From NCBI GenBank assembly GCA_910577165.1, contig CAJTLX010000062.1:1-17552 (forward strand): a DNA stretch of 17,552 nt, read 5' to 3'. The position numbers were made by a program, and so were the translations under genes. Position 1 is the first letter of the stretch. The number at the start of each line of letters is the position of its first letter. Under the pieces are notes generated by a model, which saw only the letters and a list, made by a program, of their open reading frames with translations, searched no databases and was not told the DNA's origin. Positions 1 to 7,185 of this stretch are shown in pieces. This DNA is from an uncultured Lachnospiraceae bacterium. Its GTDB lineage: Bacteria; Bacillota; Clostridia; Lachnospirales; Lachnospiraceae.

Positions 1-275
1 CATGGAAAAAGGTTTTGCTATATAATCGTTCATCTGACCATCAAAACTCATAACCTGTGTATATTCATCCTCAGGAGCCATAAGCATCGGGACAAAAATT
101 TGTTTTTTTGTCGTATCTTATGCAGGATGGACAGACTAATTACACGGGGCAGCATAATATCAGGTATTACAAGGTTAATTCCCCCATTCTTAAAGAGTTG
201 CAGTGCCTCGTTACCATCGTAGACTGCAAGGATTTTATGACCGGCTTTCGCAGGATATTTACAGATTGCTTCGCT
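1..275 (-). pseudogene. Response-regulator receiver domain remnant, frameshifted
   Basis: Read on the minus strand, about 240-105 gives a receiver-like segment (GHKILAVYDGNEAL, then PDIMLPRVISLSILHKIRQ), where the D of DIMLP is the usual phospho-acceptor site. From about 100 to 1 the match continues in another frame (DEYTQVMSFD, then NDYIAKPF), which is the conserved end of an OmpR-type receiver. The break lies in an A-rich run near 100-110. The expected N-terminal start with its acidic pair is missing, no ribosome site is visible, and the fragment begins just after the stop codon of the AraC gene upstream. It runs off the window, so whether a DNA-binding domain remains beyond position 1 is unknown. 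A sequencing error could explain the single frameshift but not the missing N-terminus. Confidence 0.6.
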
Positions 276-289
276 TGTTTTTCTATTTC

Positions 290-1147
290 TTATTTTCGCA
301 ATTTCCGGTATTGCGACGGCGAAAAACCTTTTTGTTTATGAAAAATCCGGCTAAAATACAGCGGGTTTTCATATCCTACAATATGTCCGATCTCTGCCAC
401 GGGATAATTGGTGGTTTCCAGCAAGATTTGTGCGTTTGTGACACGGATGGAAATAATATACTGCATTGGTGTAATCCCAGTATATTCTTTAAAATTTCGG
501 ATAAACCAGCTGATGCTCATGCCGCGGGAAGCAGCATATTCCTTGATATTGATCTCCGTATTGTAATTCGCGTTAAAATACTGGGCGGCGAGATCCATCT
601 CCCCGTCCAGGAATTCATTTTTCAATACAAGCTGTCTGGTAAGCTGTCTGTGGATCAGAATAAAAAGATGGCGCAGCAGGAGAACCAGCATTTCCTCATA
701 GTCCTTTCGGCAGCTTTGCAGTTCGTAGATCATTCGCTTAAATATTCTTTCATATTCTAAGGAAGTCCCCGAATAAAACACGCGCATATCATCTTTGATT
801 CCATAACTGCGCAGGATATTCTTTACATTTCCTCCAGTAAAATGAACCCAGTATACTTCGGTTTTGTCGGTAGCATAATATTCATATTTTTGAAATTCTT
901 TCGGGCGAAAGACCACCATATGCCCTGCGGTAACAATCGTATTATTTGCTGCATTGTCAAAATGAAAATGTGCAGATCCGGCCGACACGTAAATAATCTG
1001 GAAATCCAGTCTTCCCCTTGGTCGGTAAGTGGGCAGCTTTGGGTGCCGGAATAACCGGTAAGTGCCACAACTTCCAATAATTAGGGGTTTTGATTTGTCT
1101 TTAAAGTCAATAAGAGAATTATGCAAATATCCTGAATTTAGATACAT
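290..1147 (-). CDS. AraC-family transcriptional regulator of the adjacent glycoside module
   Basis: The 285-residue protein has the usual AraC sugar-regulator plan. An N-terminal cupin-like ligand domain covers about residues 30-160 (HFHFDNAANNTIVTAGHMV, FRPKEFQKYEY). A C-terminal double helix-turn-helix domain covers about 185-285, with SISWFIRNFKEYTGITPMQYI and the signature GYENPLYFSRIFHKQKGFSPSQYR. The length is typical and intact. The start follows a strong GGAGGAAGAG ribosome site. It is transcribed divergently from the symporter and GH4 genes, so it most likely senses their sugar or a product and activates them. A repeated 10-mer in the shared promoter region is a candidate operator. 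The family and orientation are clear. The inducer is not readable from sequence. Confidence 0.93.
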   Translation of the reverse strand: MYLNSGYLHNSLIDFKDKSKPLIIGSCGTYRLFRHPKLPTYRPRGRLDFQIIYVSAGSAHFHFDNAANNTIVTAGHMVVFRPKEFQKYEYYATDKTEVYWVHFTGGNVKNILRSYGIKDDMRVFYSGTSLEYERIFKRMIYELQSCRKDYEEMLVLLLRHLFILIHRQLTRQLVLKNEFLDGEMDLAAQYFNANYNTEINIKEYAASRGMSISWFIRNFKEYTGITPMQYIISIRVTNAQILLETTNYPVAEIGHIVGYENPLYFSRIFHKQKGFSPSQYRKLRK

Positions 1148-1161
1148 CTCTTCCTCCTTCG

Positions 1162-1226
1162 ATGGACTTATTTATTCTATTGTATCGTTTTGTGTATGTT
1201 TTGTCAAATCGCGTTTATGGACTTAT
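1162..1226. promoter_or_regulatory. Two direct copies of ATGGACTTAT in the divergent promoter region
   Basis: The 10-mer ATGGACTTAT occurs at 1162-1171 and again at 1217-1226, 55 bp apart on the same strand. The first copy sits at the predicted transcription start of the AraC gene. The second overlaps the -35 region of the symporter promoter. AraC-family proteins commonly bind direct repeats, so these are candidate operators for autorepression and activation. That role is inference. Confidence 0.45.
1179..1207 (-). promoter_or_regulatory. Promoter of the AraC-family gene
   Basis: Read on the minus strand, a perfect -35 TTGACA (1202-1207) and a -10 TACAAT (1179-1184, 5 of 6) are separated by exactly 17 bp. 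The predicted start is near 1172, about 25 bp before the AraC start codon. Confidence 0.75.
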
Positions 1227-1246
1227 CACCCGAAAAGTTATACAAT
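1218..1246 (+). promoter_or_regulatory. Promoter of the symporter gene
   Basis: The -10 is TACAAT (1241-1246). At the ideal 17-bp spacing there is a weak -35, TGGACT (1218-1223, 4 of 6). A good -10 with a poor -35 that lies inside the repeated 10-mer fits an activator-dependent promoter. Confidence 0.5.
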
Positions 1247-1279
1247 AAAGCCAGAGTAAAAACAGCAGAAGTCCGGAGT

Positions 1280-1338
1280 GCGCACGGGAGAATTTATGAA
1301 CGCTTGCGGAAATAAATTCTCCCTGGGAAGTGTGCGCG
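1280..1338 (+). promoter_or_regulatory. Long inverted repeat in the symporter 5' leader
   Basis: GGGAGAATTTAT (1286-1297) and ATAAATTCTCCC (1312-1323) are perfect 12-bp inverted repeats around a 14-nt loop. GCGCAC (1280-1285) and GTGCGC (1333-1338) can extend the stem past a 9-nt bulge. The element lies between the promoter and the ribosome site (AGGAGG, about 1363-1368). No U-run follows, so it is not a simple terminator. It could be an mRNA stabiliser, a protein-binding RNA hairpin or a DNA operator. Confidence 0.6.
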
Positions 1339-1377
1339 TAGGACAGATACGGAATTAAAAATAGGAGGTATGAATTT

Positions 1378-2787
1378 ATGGGGGAAAAACAGTATTTAAA
1401 GTGGTACAACAAGGTGGGGTATGGTTCTGGAGATATTGCGGGCAATGTGGTATATGCTCTTTTGTCCTCCTTTGTTATGATTTATCTCACCAATACGATT
1501 GGACTCTCGGCGGGGATTGTCGGCACATTGATCGCGGTATCCAAACTTTTTGACGGTTTCACGGATATCTTTTTTGGCACGATGATCGATAAAACCCACT
1601 CTCGACTTGGCAAGGCAAGACCCTGGATGCTCTATGGCTATATTGGCTGCGCAGTGACGCTAGTTGCAATCTTTGCAATACCGGTAGACATGGGGACTAC
1701 GGCGCAGTACGCCTGGTTTTTTATCGCTTATACGCTGTTAAATGGTGTATTTTATACGGCAAATAATATCGCTTACTCCGCGCTTACTTCCCTGGTAACA
1801 AAAAACAGCAAAGAGCGGGTGCAGATGGGTTCGTACCGGTTTATCTTTGCCTTTGCCACAAGTCTTCTGATCCAGTCTGTCACCGTCGGTTTTGTTACAA
1901 AGCTTGGCGGCGGGGCGGCGGCTTGGCGAATGGCAGCTGTATTTTACGCGCTGATTGGTCTTTTGGTCAATACCATATCGGTATTTTCCGTAAAAGAACT
2001 TTCTGAGGAAGAACTTAGGGAGGGGGAGGAAAAAAAGACAGAAGAGGAAAAATACAGTTTGCTTCAGGGATTTAAACTTCTGATATCCAATAAATTTTAC
2101 CTGATGATCTGCGGGGTTTATATTTTACAGCAGCTCTATGGGGCGATGATCAATGCAGGGATCTATTATATGACCTATGTTTTAAAAGATGAAAATCTCT
2201 ATGGCGTATTTTCGTGGGCGGTCAATATCCCGCTAATTATTGCATTGGTCTTTACTCCAACCCTGGTAGGACGATGGAAGGGAATGTACAAACTAAATTT
2301 GAGAGGATATATTATTGCAGTGTTCGGAAGGCTCCTTGTCGTGGTGGCAGGATATTTGGGAAGTGTGCCGCTAATGCTTTTGTTTACCGCACTTGCCGCA
2401 CTGGGACAGGGACCTTGGCAGGGGGATATGAACGCAGTTATTGCCTCTTGTTCCGAATATACCTATCTGACAAAAGGAAAGCGAGTGGATGGCACAATGT
2501 ACTCCTGTACTTCACTCGGCGTAAAGCTTGGCGGGGGACTGGGAACAGCACTTGCCGGATGGCTGCTTGAATTTTCTGGTTTTGACGGAAAACTTGCTAT
2601 TCAGCCGGATTCCTGTATTGATATGCTGCATTTTATGTATCTTTGGCTTCCATTTTTGCTTGATTTAATGATTATGCTGGTGCTTTCCCTGATGAGGGTG
2701 GAAAAGGCAAATGAAAAGATTAAGGCGGAGCAGAAAGCCATGCTTGCAAAAGAGCAAGAAGATGGGGATGGGAGTGGGGAAGTGTAA
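1378..2787 (+). CDS. GPH-family sugar:cation symporter (MelB-like, MFS)
   Basis: The 469-residue polytopic membrane protein belongs to the glycoside-pentoside-hexuronide:cation symporters. It has the family opening (KVGYGSGDIAGNVVYALL) and the conserved acidic helix-2 motif DGFTD at about residues 60-64, followed by IDKTHSRLGKARPW. These are the counterparts of the MelB cation-binding aspartates and cytoplasmic loop. About 12 hydrophobic segments are visible, with a charged central loop near 210-230 (EELREGEEKKTEEEKY) and a charged C-terminal tail. It should import a glycoside together with Na+ or H+. The GH4 glycosidase that follows would act on the imported sugar. The ribosome site is AGGAGG, 9 nt before ATG. 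Family assignment is firm. The substrate (alpha-galactoside, glucuronide or other) is open. Confidence 0.93.
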   Translation: MGEKQYLKWYNKVGYGSGDIAGNVVYALLSSFVMIYLTNTIGLSAGIVGTLIAVSKLFDGFTDIFFGTMIDKTHSRLGKARPWMLYGYIGCAVTLVAIFAIPVDMGTTAQYAWFFIAYTLLNGVFYTANNIAYSALTSLVTKNSKERVQMGSYRFIFAFATSLLIQSVTVGFVTKLGGGAAAWRMAAVFYALIGLLVNTISVFSVKELSEEELREGEEKKTEEEKYSLLQGFKLLISNKFYLMICGVYILQQLYGAMINAGIYYMTYVLKDENLYGVFSWAVNIPLIIALVFTPTLVGRWKGMYKLNLRGYIIAVFGRLLVVVAGYLGSVPLMLLFTALAALGQGPWQGDMNAVIASCSEYTYLTKGKRVDGTMYSCTSLGVKLGGGLGTALAGWLLEFSGFDGKLAIQPDSCIDMLHFMYLWLPFLLDLMIMLVLSLMRVEKANEKIKAEQKAMLAKEQEDGDGSGEV

Positions 2788-2805
2788 AAGATAGATGGGA
2801 AGGCA

Positions 2806-2834
2806 TTGACATGAAAATCCCTCCATGTTAGAAT
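2806..2834 (+). promoter_or_regulatory. Promoter in front of the GH4 gene
   Basis: A perfect -35 TTGACA (2806-2811) lies 17 bp before TAGAAT (2829-2834, 5 of 6). This suggests the glycosidase can be transcribed independently of the symporter, although readthrough is likely because no terminator is seen between the genes. Confidence 0.65.
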
Positions 2835-2854
2835 TTTTCTATAAATAAAAACAG

Positions 2855-2901
2855 GCAGCAATCCTATCTGGTAATATTACAAATTTTTCTGGTTTTGCTG
2901 C
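2855..2901 (+). promoter_or_regulatory. Leader hairpin before the GH4 ribosome site
   Basis: GCAGCAA (2855-2861) pairs with TTGCTGC (2895-2901). The enclosed loop holds a perfect 10-bp palindrome, GTAATATTAC (2871-2880). The hairpin ends 4 nt before the GGAGAGG ribosome site, so it could modulate translation or be an operator. Confidence 0.35.
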
Positions 2902-2914
2902 GGAAGGAGAGGAT

Positions 2915-4396
2915 ATGTCATTTAAAGTAGCATTTATCGGTGCTGGAAGTATTGGATTTACAAGGGGGCTTTTAGCGGATTTATTGACTGTGCCGGAATT
3001 TCAGGGTATTGAAATCGCCTTTACGGACATCAATCCGGACAATCTTAGGATGGTAACGCAACTATGTCAGAGGGATATTGATGAGAATGGTTTGTCCATC
3101 AAAATTCATGCAACCCTAGACCGCAGGGAGGCATTTGCAGGGGCAAAATACGTGATTAATTGCGTGCGGATCGGAATGCTTTCCGGATTTGCGACGGATG
3201 TGGAAATCCCATTAAAATACGGTGTGGATCAATGTGTGGGCGATACGCTGTGTATCGGCGGTATTATGTACGGGCAGCGGGGGATTCCCGCAGTGCTGGA
3301 TTTTTGTAAGGATATTCGCGAAGTTGCAAAAAAAGATTGTATTTTGCTCAATTATTCTAATCCGAATGCCATGCTGACCTGGGCGTGCAACAAATATGGA
3401 AAGGTGCTGACTTACGGGCTTTGCCATGGGGTTCAGCATGGACATGAGCAGATCGCAAAGGCACTTGGACGCGAAAAAAAGGATGTGGATATTATCTGCG
3501 CCGGATTAAATCACCAGACTTGGTATATCAGCGTAAAGACGGATGGGGTGGAGCGCGTTGGGGAACTCTATGAATTGATGCAGCAGGCAGATTTTGCGAA
3601 GGATGAAAATATAAGGCTCGATGTGATGAAAAATTTTGGTTTTTATTCAACGGAATCCAATGGTCATCTCTCAGAATATTTAATGTGGTATCGCAAACGC
3701 CCGCAGGAGATGGAAAAATGGATCAATTACAGTTCCTGGATTCAGGGGGAAACCGCTGGATATCTGCGCGTCTGCAAGGAGAGCCGCAACTGGTTTGAAA
3801 CGGATTTTCCGAACTGGTTAAAGGAACCAGCAAGGCGTTTTACTCCGGAAAATCGCTCCAGTGAGCATGGCAGCTATATTATTGAGGGATTAGAAACGGG
3901 CAGGACATACAGAGGACATTTCAATGTGATGAATTATGGTACTATCACAAATCTGCCGGGAGAATGCGTGGTGGAAGTGCCATGTTATGTGGATGGCAGC
4001 GGGATCTCCGTTCCAAAAGTTGGGGAATTGCCTCTTGGCTGCGCAGCTATCTGTTCACAGAGCGTGTGGGTGCAGAGGCTCTCTGTGGAGGCGGCCGTCC
4101 ATGCGGATATCCGGCTTTTGTATCAGGCGGCAATGATGGACCCGTTGACGGGGGCAGTATGTACCCCGGATGAGATCCGTCAGATGGTGGATGAGATGTT
4201 GATTGCGGGGGAAGAATGGCTGCCGCAGTACCGCGAGGAGATTGTGCGGGCAAAGGAGCGGTTTGCAAAAAAAGAAGTACCATACCGCCCGGTAAAGGGA
4301 TTTACTCTGAAAGAAAAATCGGTGGAAGAAATGGCGATGGAGAAGGCGAAGTACCGAAAGATGGCAGCGGCAGCAGCAAAAGAGAAGGTAAAATAG
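2915..4396 (+). CDS. Glycoside hydrolase family 4 alpha-glycosidase (MelA-like, NAD+/Mn2+ type)
   Basis: The 493-residue cytoplasmic enzyme is of full family length. The N-terminal Rossmann motif is FIGAGSIGFTRG (residues 8-19), with TDIN at 38-41 for the NAD ribose. NYSNPNAMLTWA (146-157), GLCHGVQ (168-174; metal-ligand Cys170, His171) and CAGLNH (195-200; metal-ligand His200) are the GH4 active-site blocks. GH4 enzymes cleave glycosides by an NAD-dependent oxidation-elimination mechanism with Mn2+ and a reduced Cys. The CH-G-V motif places it with the alpha-galactosidase, alpha-glucosidase or alpha-glucuronidase group rather than the 6-phospho enzymes, which carry CN or CD. That agrees with a symporter, not a PTS, as its neighbour. 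Exact substrate is unresolved. The start is supported by AAGGAGAGG just upstream. Confidence 0.9.
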   Translation: MSFKVAFIGAGSIGFTRGLLADLLTVPEFQGIEIAFTDINPDNLRMVTQLCQRDIDENGLSIKIHATLDRREAFAGAKYVINCVRIGMLSGFATDVEIPLKYGVDQCVGDTLCIGGIMYGQRGIPAVLDFCKDIREVAKKDCILLNYSNPNAMLTWACNKYGKVLTYGLCHGVQHGHEQIAKALGREKKDVDIICAGLNHQTWYISVKTDGVERVGELYELMQQADFAKDENIRLDVMKNFGFYSTESNGHLSEYLMWYRKRPQEMEKWINYSSWIQGETAGYLRVCKESRNWFETDFPNWLKEPARRFTPENRSSEHGSYIIEGLETGRTYRGHFNVMNYGTITNLPGECVVEVPCYVDGSGISVPKVGELPLGCAAICSQSVWVQRLSVEAAVHADIRLLYQAAMMDPLTGAVCTPDEIRQMVDEMLIAGEEWLPQYREEIVRAKERFAKKEVPYRPVKGFTLKEKSVEEMAMEKAKYRKMAAAAAKEKVK

Positions 4397-4442
4397 AGGG
4401 GGAAGAATTTTTTAATAGAGTTTCTGCAATGTTTTGAAAAAG

Positions 4443-4490
4443 AAAAAAGCAGGGAGAACGAACGGATGGATGGACTCTCTCTGCTTTTTA
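4443..4490 (+). terminator. Rho-independent terminator after the GH4 gene
   Basis: AAAAGCAGGGAGA pairs with TCTCTCTGCTTTT (one G-T pair) around a roughly 18-nt loop, and the 3' arm ends in a T-run at 4485-4489. It closes the symporter/GH4 unit. Confidence 0.8.
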
Positions 4491-4553
4491 AATATTTTTA
4501 TAGAAAAATATTTAATACTAAAAAATCCGGTTGAAAATTTCATATTAAAAAAA

Positions 4554-4620
4554 TTTACAACAAAAAAAGTTGATTTCACAACATTTTCCTATGAAAACCG
4601 GGGAGAAAAACCGATATATT
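4554..4620 (+). promoter_or_regulatory. Direct-repeat operator and promoter of the LytTR two-component operon
   Basis: ACAAC occurs at 4557-4561 and 4578-4582, exactly 21 bp apart and so on the same helix face. This is the spacing expected for a LytTR-domain dimer site. A -10-like TATATT lies at 4615-4620. No recognisable -35 is present, as expected for an activated promoter. A near copy (24 of 30 bases identical) lies at 6876-6905. Confidence 0.6.
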
Positions 4621-4683
4621 TCAGGGTATTTTACAATTGCAGGAGGGAAGATATTTTGTGGAAGCGGCGGAATGGAAAGAAAA

Positions 4684-5415
4684 ATGAGAGTATCCATATG
4701 TGATGATGAAGTGGCAGTGCGGGAATTGATTGCGCACAAAGTGAAAAGTCTTTGTACTGAAGCAGAGATTTCATTTTTTGCATCGGGTGAGGAATTGCTT
4801 TTGGAGGAGGATTTGGGTGATATCCTGTTTTTGGATATCCGCCTTGCGGGGCAGGATGGGATGAAAACCGCGCGCGCATTAAGAAAAAAGGATAAAAAAA
4901 TAATTCTGATTTTTGTGACCGCGTTTAAGGAATATGTATTTGATGCTTTTGATGTGGGGGCATTTCACTATCTGGTAAAGCCTTTTGACGATAAAAAATT
5001 TGCTGAAGTGTTTTCTCTTGCCGTAAGACAGTGGGAGGAAGTAAGAAATGCTGGCGGAAACTGTGGGGAAAAAGAGAATCAATATTTATTTGTAAAAAAG
5101 GGGGGACTATCCACAAAAGTATTTTGGGAGGATATTATTTATGCGGAAGTATTGAATCGGAAAATAACACTGCACGGGCGGGAGAGCGATCTGGAATATT
5201 ATGGGAAACTATCGGAGTTAGAGAAGATGGCGGGAGAAGATTTTTTCCGCTCGCACCGGGCATATCTGGTCAATTTTAAGTATGTGGAGCGTTATAGTGC
5301 CACGGAGATTGTATTGGAGAAGGGGTGTGCGCTGATGGCAAAAAAGAATTATTCTGTCTTTGTAAAAAAATTTATGCAGTATAATCAGCGAAGAGAGGGA
5401 AAAGCAGAAGGATAA
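4684..5415 (+). CDS. LytTR-family response regulator (AgrA/VirR type)
   Basis: The 243-residue cytoplasmic regulator has two domains. The receiver domain (1-118) has the acidic pair in ICDDE (5-9), phospho-acceptor Asp51 in FLDIRLAGQDG, Thr79 in VTAF and Lys99 in VKPF. The C-terminal LytTR DNA-binding domain (about 134-235) shows VKKGGLSTKVFWEDIIYAEV, KITLHGR and the family block FFRSHRAYLVNFKYV. I chose the ATG at 4684 because MRVSICDDE is the natural receiver start and GGAAAG lies just upstream. An in-frame ATG at 4672 adds four residues. It is followed after 40 bp by its kinase gene. It probably binds the ACAAC direct repeats upstream of itself and at 6876. Confidence 0.93.
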   Translation: MRVSICDDEVAVRELIAHKVKSLCTEAEISFFASGEELLLEEDLGDILFLDIRLAGQDGMKTARALRKKDKKIILIFVTAFKEYVFDAFDVGAFHYLVKPFDDKKFAEVFSLAVRQWEEVRNAGGNCGEKENQYLFVKKGGLSTKVFWEDIIYAEVLNRKITLHGRESDLEYYGKLSELEKMAGEDFFRSHRAYLVNFKYVERYSATEIVLEKGCALMAKKNYSVFVKKFMQYNQRREGKAEG

Positions 5416-5455
5416 TTAAAATAAAATTTACTGTGCAAAGAAAAGAGGAAAAGAA

Positions 5456-6853
5456 TTGAAAGAAATTGAATTTTATTGGGAGGCGGTATCGAATTTTACT
5501 AATATCATAGAGATTACAATAGAGGGATATTTTTTTTTCCGTTTTGTCCGCCCTTTTATAAAAAAGCGATATGTAGCAGAATGGACGGGAATTACCTATT
5601 TTGCGACAATGTTTTTTCTCTGGTTGCTGCCATGGGAAATTAGACATTCTGATTTATATGGGATGACAATGGCTTTTGTGGCAATGTATCTGCTTGAGAA
5701 AAGAAATCTGGCGCAGAAAATATTTTTGTCGGTTACGGGAAGTTTGCTTTTTTGGATTGAGTCCGGCTTTGCGTTAATTCCATGGAATGCCTGTTCTGTT
5801 TTTGTGCTGATGACCAAATATATGCAGAGAAGAAAATGGCTTCAATTTTTTTGTTATGTGGCAATGAATATCCTGTATTGTGTTTTGCAGGGAATTTTGC
5901 TGCATTTTATGGTGAAGCTAATGCACCATATCTATGTCCGCAAAGAGGAAAAGGTGAGCGGGAAAGAGCTGGGGCTTTTATTGTTGCCCCTGTTTTCCGT
6001 GCTGGTTGGAAGATTTATTTTATCATTTGTGGTGGAAGTCTATCTGGTGGATACGGGACAGTATATTTGGAATGTCCACAAAAAATTTGAATGGTTAAAA
6101 ATTGCGTACCAGATCATTTCTTTTTCATCGGTACTTCTTATTATCGTGATCTACCAAAAAATTCGGAATGGAAAACAGAGGGAGAAGGAAGATGCGGTTT
6201 TAGCTGAACAGGAGAGAAGACTTGAGGGACATATTCGCGAGGTGGAACGACTCTATGGCGATCTGCGGGGGTTGCGGCATGATATGGGCAATCATATAAC
6301 AGTGTTGGAAAGTCTTTTTCTGAATCATGAGGAGGAGGAATTAAAGCAGTATTTTACGAAGCTGAAAGAAGAATTTTCGCTTGTGAGAGGCAGCTTTGGC
6401 GGATGTGGGGAAGGGAGTGGAAATCCAGTGACGGATATTATTTTGACAGAAAAAAAACGTCAGGCACAGGCGGCGGAGATCGCGTTTGAAAGCAGTTTTC
6501 GCTATCCGAATGCGGGGTTAAATGCCTTTGATGTCAGCATTATTTTAAATAATGCCCTTGCCAATGCCTTAGAGGCGGCGGAAACTTCTAAAATGCCCTA
6601 TGTAAAAGTGCGGTCATGGCGCAGGAGGAAAGTTTTTATGATCGAGGTGGAGAACAGTTTTTCCGGAACGATTAGATTTGATGGGGAGGATGGACTGCCG
6701 GAAAGCACAAAGCAGGATGGGGGATCGCATGGTTTTGGCTTGGCAAATATTCGAAGAGTGGCACAAAAATATTGCGGGGATGTGGATATTATGCAGGAGG
6801 GGGAAGTGGTGCATCTGAATGTGATGTTGATATTGGGGGAAGTGAAACGATAA
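5456..6853 (+). CDS. Membrane sensor histidine kinase, GHKL type (AgrC-like)
   Basis: The 465-residue kinase is the partner of the LytTR regulator. The first 235 residues are a multi-pass sensor with about six hydrophobic segments. A coiled linker (EEQERRLEGHIREVERLYGDL) leads to the phospho-acceptor motif RHDMGNH (His275) and a GHKL ATPase domain with N-box NNALANALEA (365-374) and G-box HGFGLANI (425-432). The DHp motif places it with AgrC/CitA-like quorum or peptide sensors. Translation starts at TTG, preceded by GAGGAAAAG. No agrB or agrD homologue lies nearby, so the signal is unknown. The gene is intact and follows the regulator closely, so the two form an operon. Confidence 0.92.
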   Translation: MKEIEFYWEAVSNFTNIIEITIEGYFFFRFVRPFIKKRYVAEWTGITYFATMFFLWLLPWEIRHSDLYGMTMAFVAMYLLEKRNLAQKIFLSVTGSLLFWIESGFALIPWNACSVFVLMTKYMQRRKWLQFFCYVAMNILYCVLQGILLHFMVKLMHHIYVRKEEKVSGKELGLLLLPLFSVLVGRFILSFVVEVYLVDTGQYIWNVHKKFEWLKIAYQIISFSSVLLIIVIYQKIRNGKQREKEDAVLAEQERRLEGHIREVERLYGDLRGLRHDMGNHITVLESLFLNHEEEELKQYFTKLKEEFSLVRGSFGGCGEGSGNPVTDIILTEKKRQAQAAEIAFESSFRYPNAGLNAFDVSIILNNALANALEAAETSKMPYVKVRSWRRRKVFMIEVENSFSGTIRFDGEDGLPESTKQDGGSHGFGLANIRRVAQKYCGDVDIMQEGEVVHLNVMLILGEVKR

Positions 6854-6875
6854 AGAAAAGTGAAAACTCTACCCT

Positions 6876-6944
6876 TTTACAACAAAAAATAATCTTTCCA
6901 CAACAGAGCAGTTAAGTAGAAAAGAGAAAGATCCGAAATAATAA
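6876..6944 (+). promoter_or_regulatory. Second LytTR-type direct-repeat operator and promoter
   Basis: ACAAC at 6879-6883 and 6900-6904 again has a 21-bp period. The first 14 bases (TTTACAACAAAAAA) and last 6 (ACAACA) match the site before the regulator gene. An AT-rich -10 candidate, TAATAA (6939-6944), lies at nearly the same distance as in the first copy (39 vs 37 bp). It would drive transcription through the tandem RNA elements and the FlxA-like gene. Confidence 0.6.
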
Positions 6945-6970
6945 AAGAATATTTGCGAAACTAAAAAACA

Positions 6971-7059
6971 GCAAGTATTTGTACAATGCCCGAAGGGATT
7001 TTTAAGAGCAAAACGAGGAAAAATCCCTTCACGGTAAGGGGCATTGGAAAAATACTTGC
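6971..7059 (+). ncRNA. Structured leader element, copy 1 (89 nt)
   Basis: Three nested perfect stems are visible. The outer stem is GCAAGTATTT (6971-6980) with AAATACTTGC (7050-7059). The middle stem is CAATGCCC (6984-6991) with GGGCATTG (7039-7046). The inner stem is GAAGGGATTTTT (6992-7003) with AAAAATCCCTTC (7019-7030). A 3x3 internal loop separates outer and middle stems, and a one-sided 8-nt bulge ACGGTAAG (7031-7038) separates middle and inner. The apical loop contains AGAGC. No U-run follows, so it is not a terminator. I do not recognise a known riboswitch class. Confidence 0.75.
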
Positions 7060-7073
7060 GGAACTAAAAAACA

Positions 7074-7162
7074 GTATATGCCTGGACAGTACCCGGAAGA
7101 GGTTTATAGAGCGAAGCGAAAGAAAGTTCTTCCACAGTAAGGGGTACTGGAAAGGCATATAC
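7074..7162 (+). ncRNA. Structured leader element, copy 2 (89 nt)
   Basis: It has the same length and architecture as copy 1, offset by exactly 103 bp. The outer stem is GTATATGCCT (7074-7083) with AGGCATATAC (7153-7162). The middle stem is CAGTACCC (7087-7094) with GGGTACTG (7142-7149). The inner stem is GGAAGA (7095-7100) with TCTTCC (7128-7133), continuing imperfectly. The 8-nt bulge is ACAGTAAG (7134-7141) and the apical loop again holds AGAGC. Six outer-stem and two middle-stem positions differ from copy 1 but remain paired, so structure is conserved over sequence. It ends 12 nt before the ribosome site of the FlxA-like gene. Confidence 0.75.
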
Positions 7163-7185
7163 GGAACTTTAAATAGGAGGATTAA

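Noticed and set aside
4684..6853. Complete agr-type quorum-sensing locus
   Set aside because: The regulator and kinase are AgrA/AgrC-like, but no AgrB peptidase or AgrD peptide gene is visible around them.
6971..7162. Transcription terminators or MITE copies
   Set aside because: No U-run follows either hairpin. Stem sequences differ by compensated changes, which recent copies of a mobile element would not show. A MITE origin is not fully excluded.
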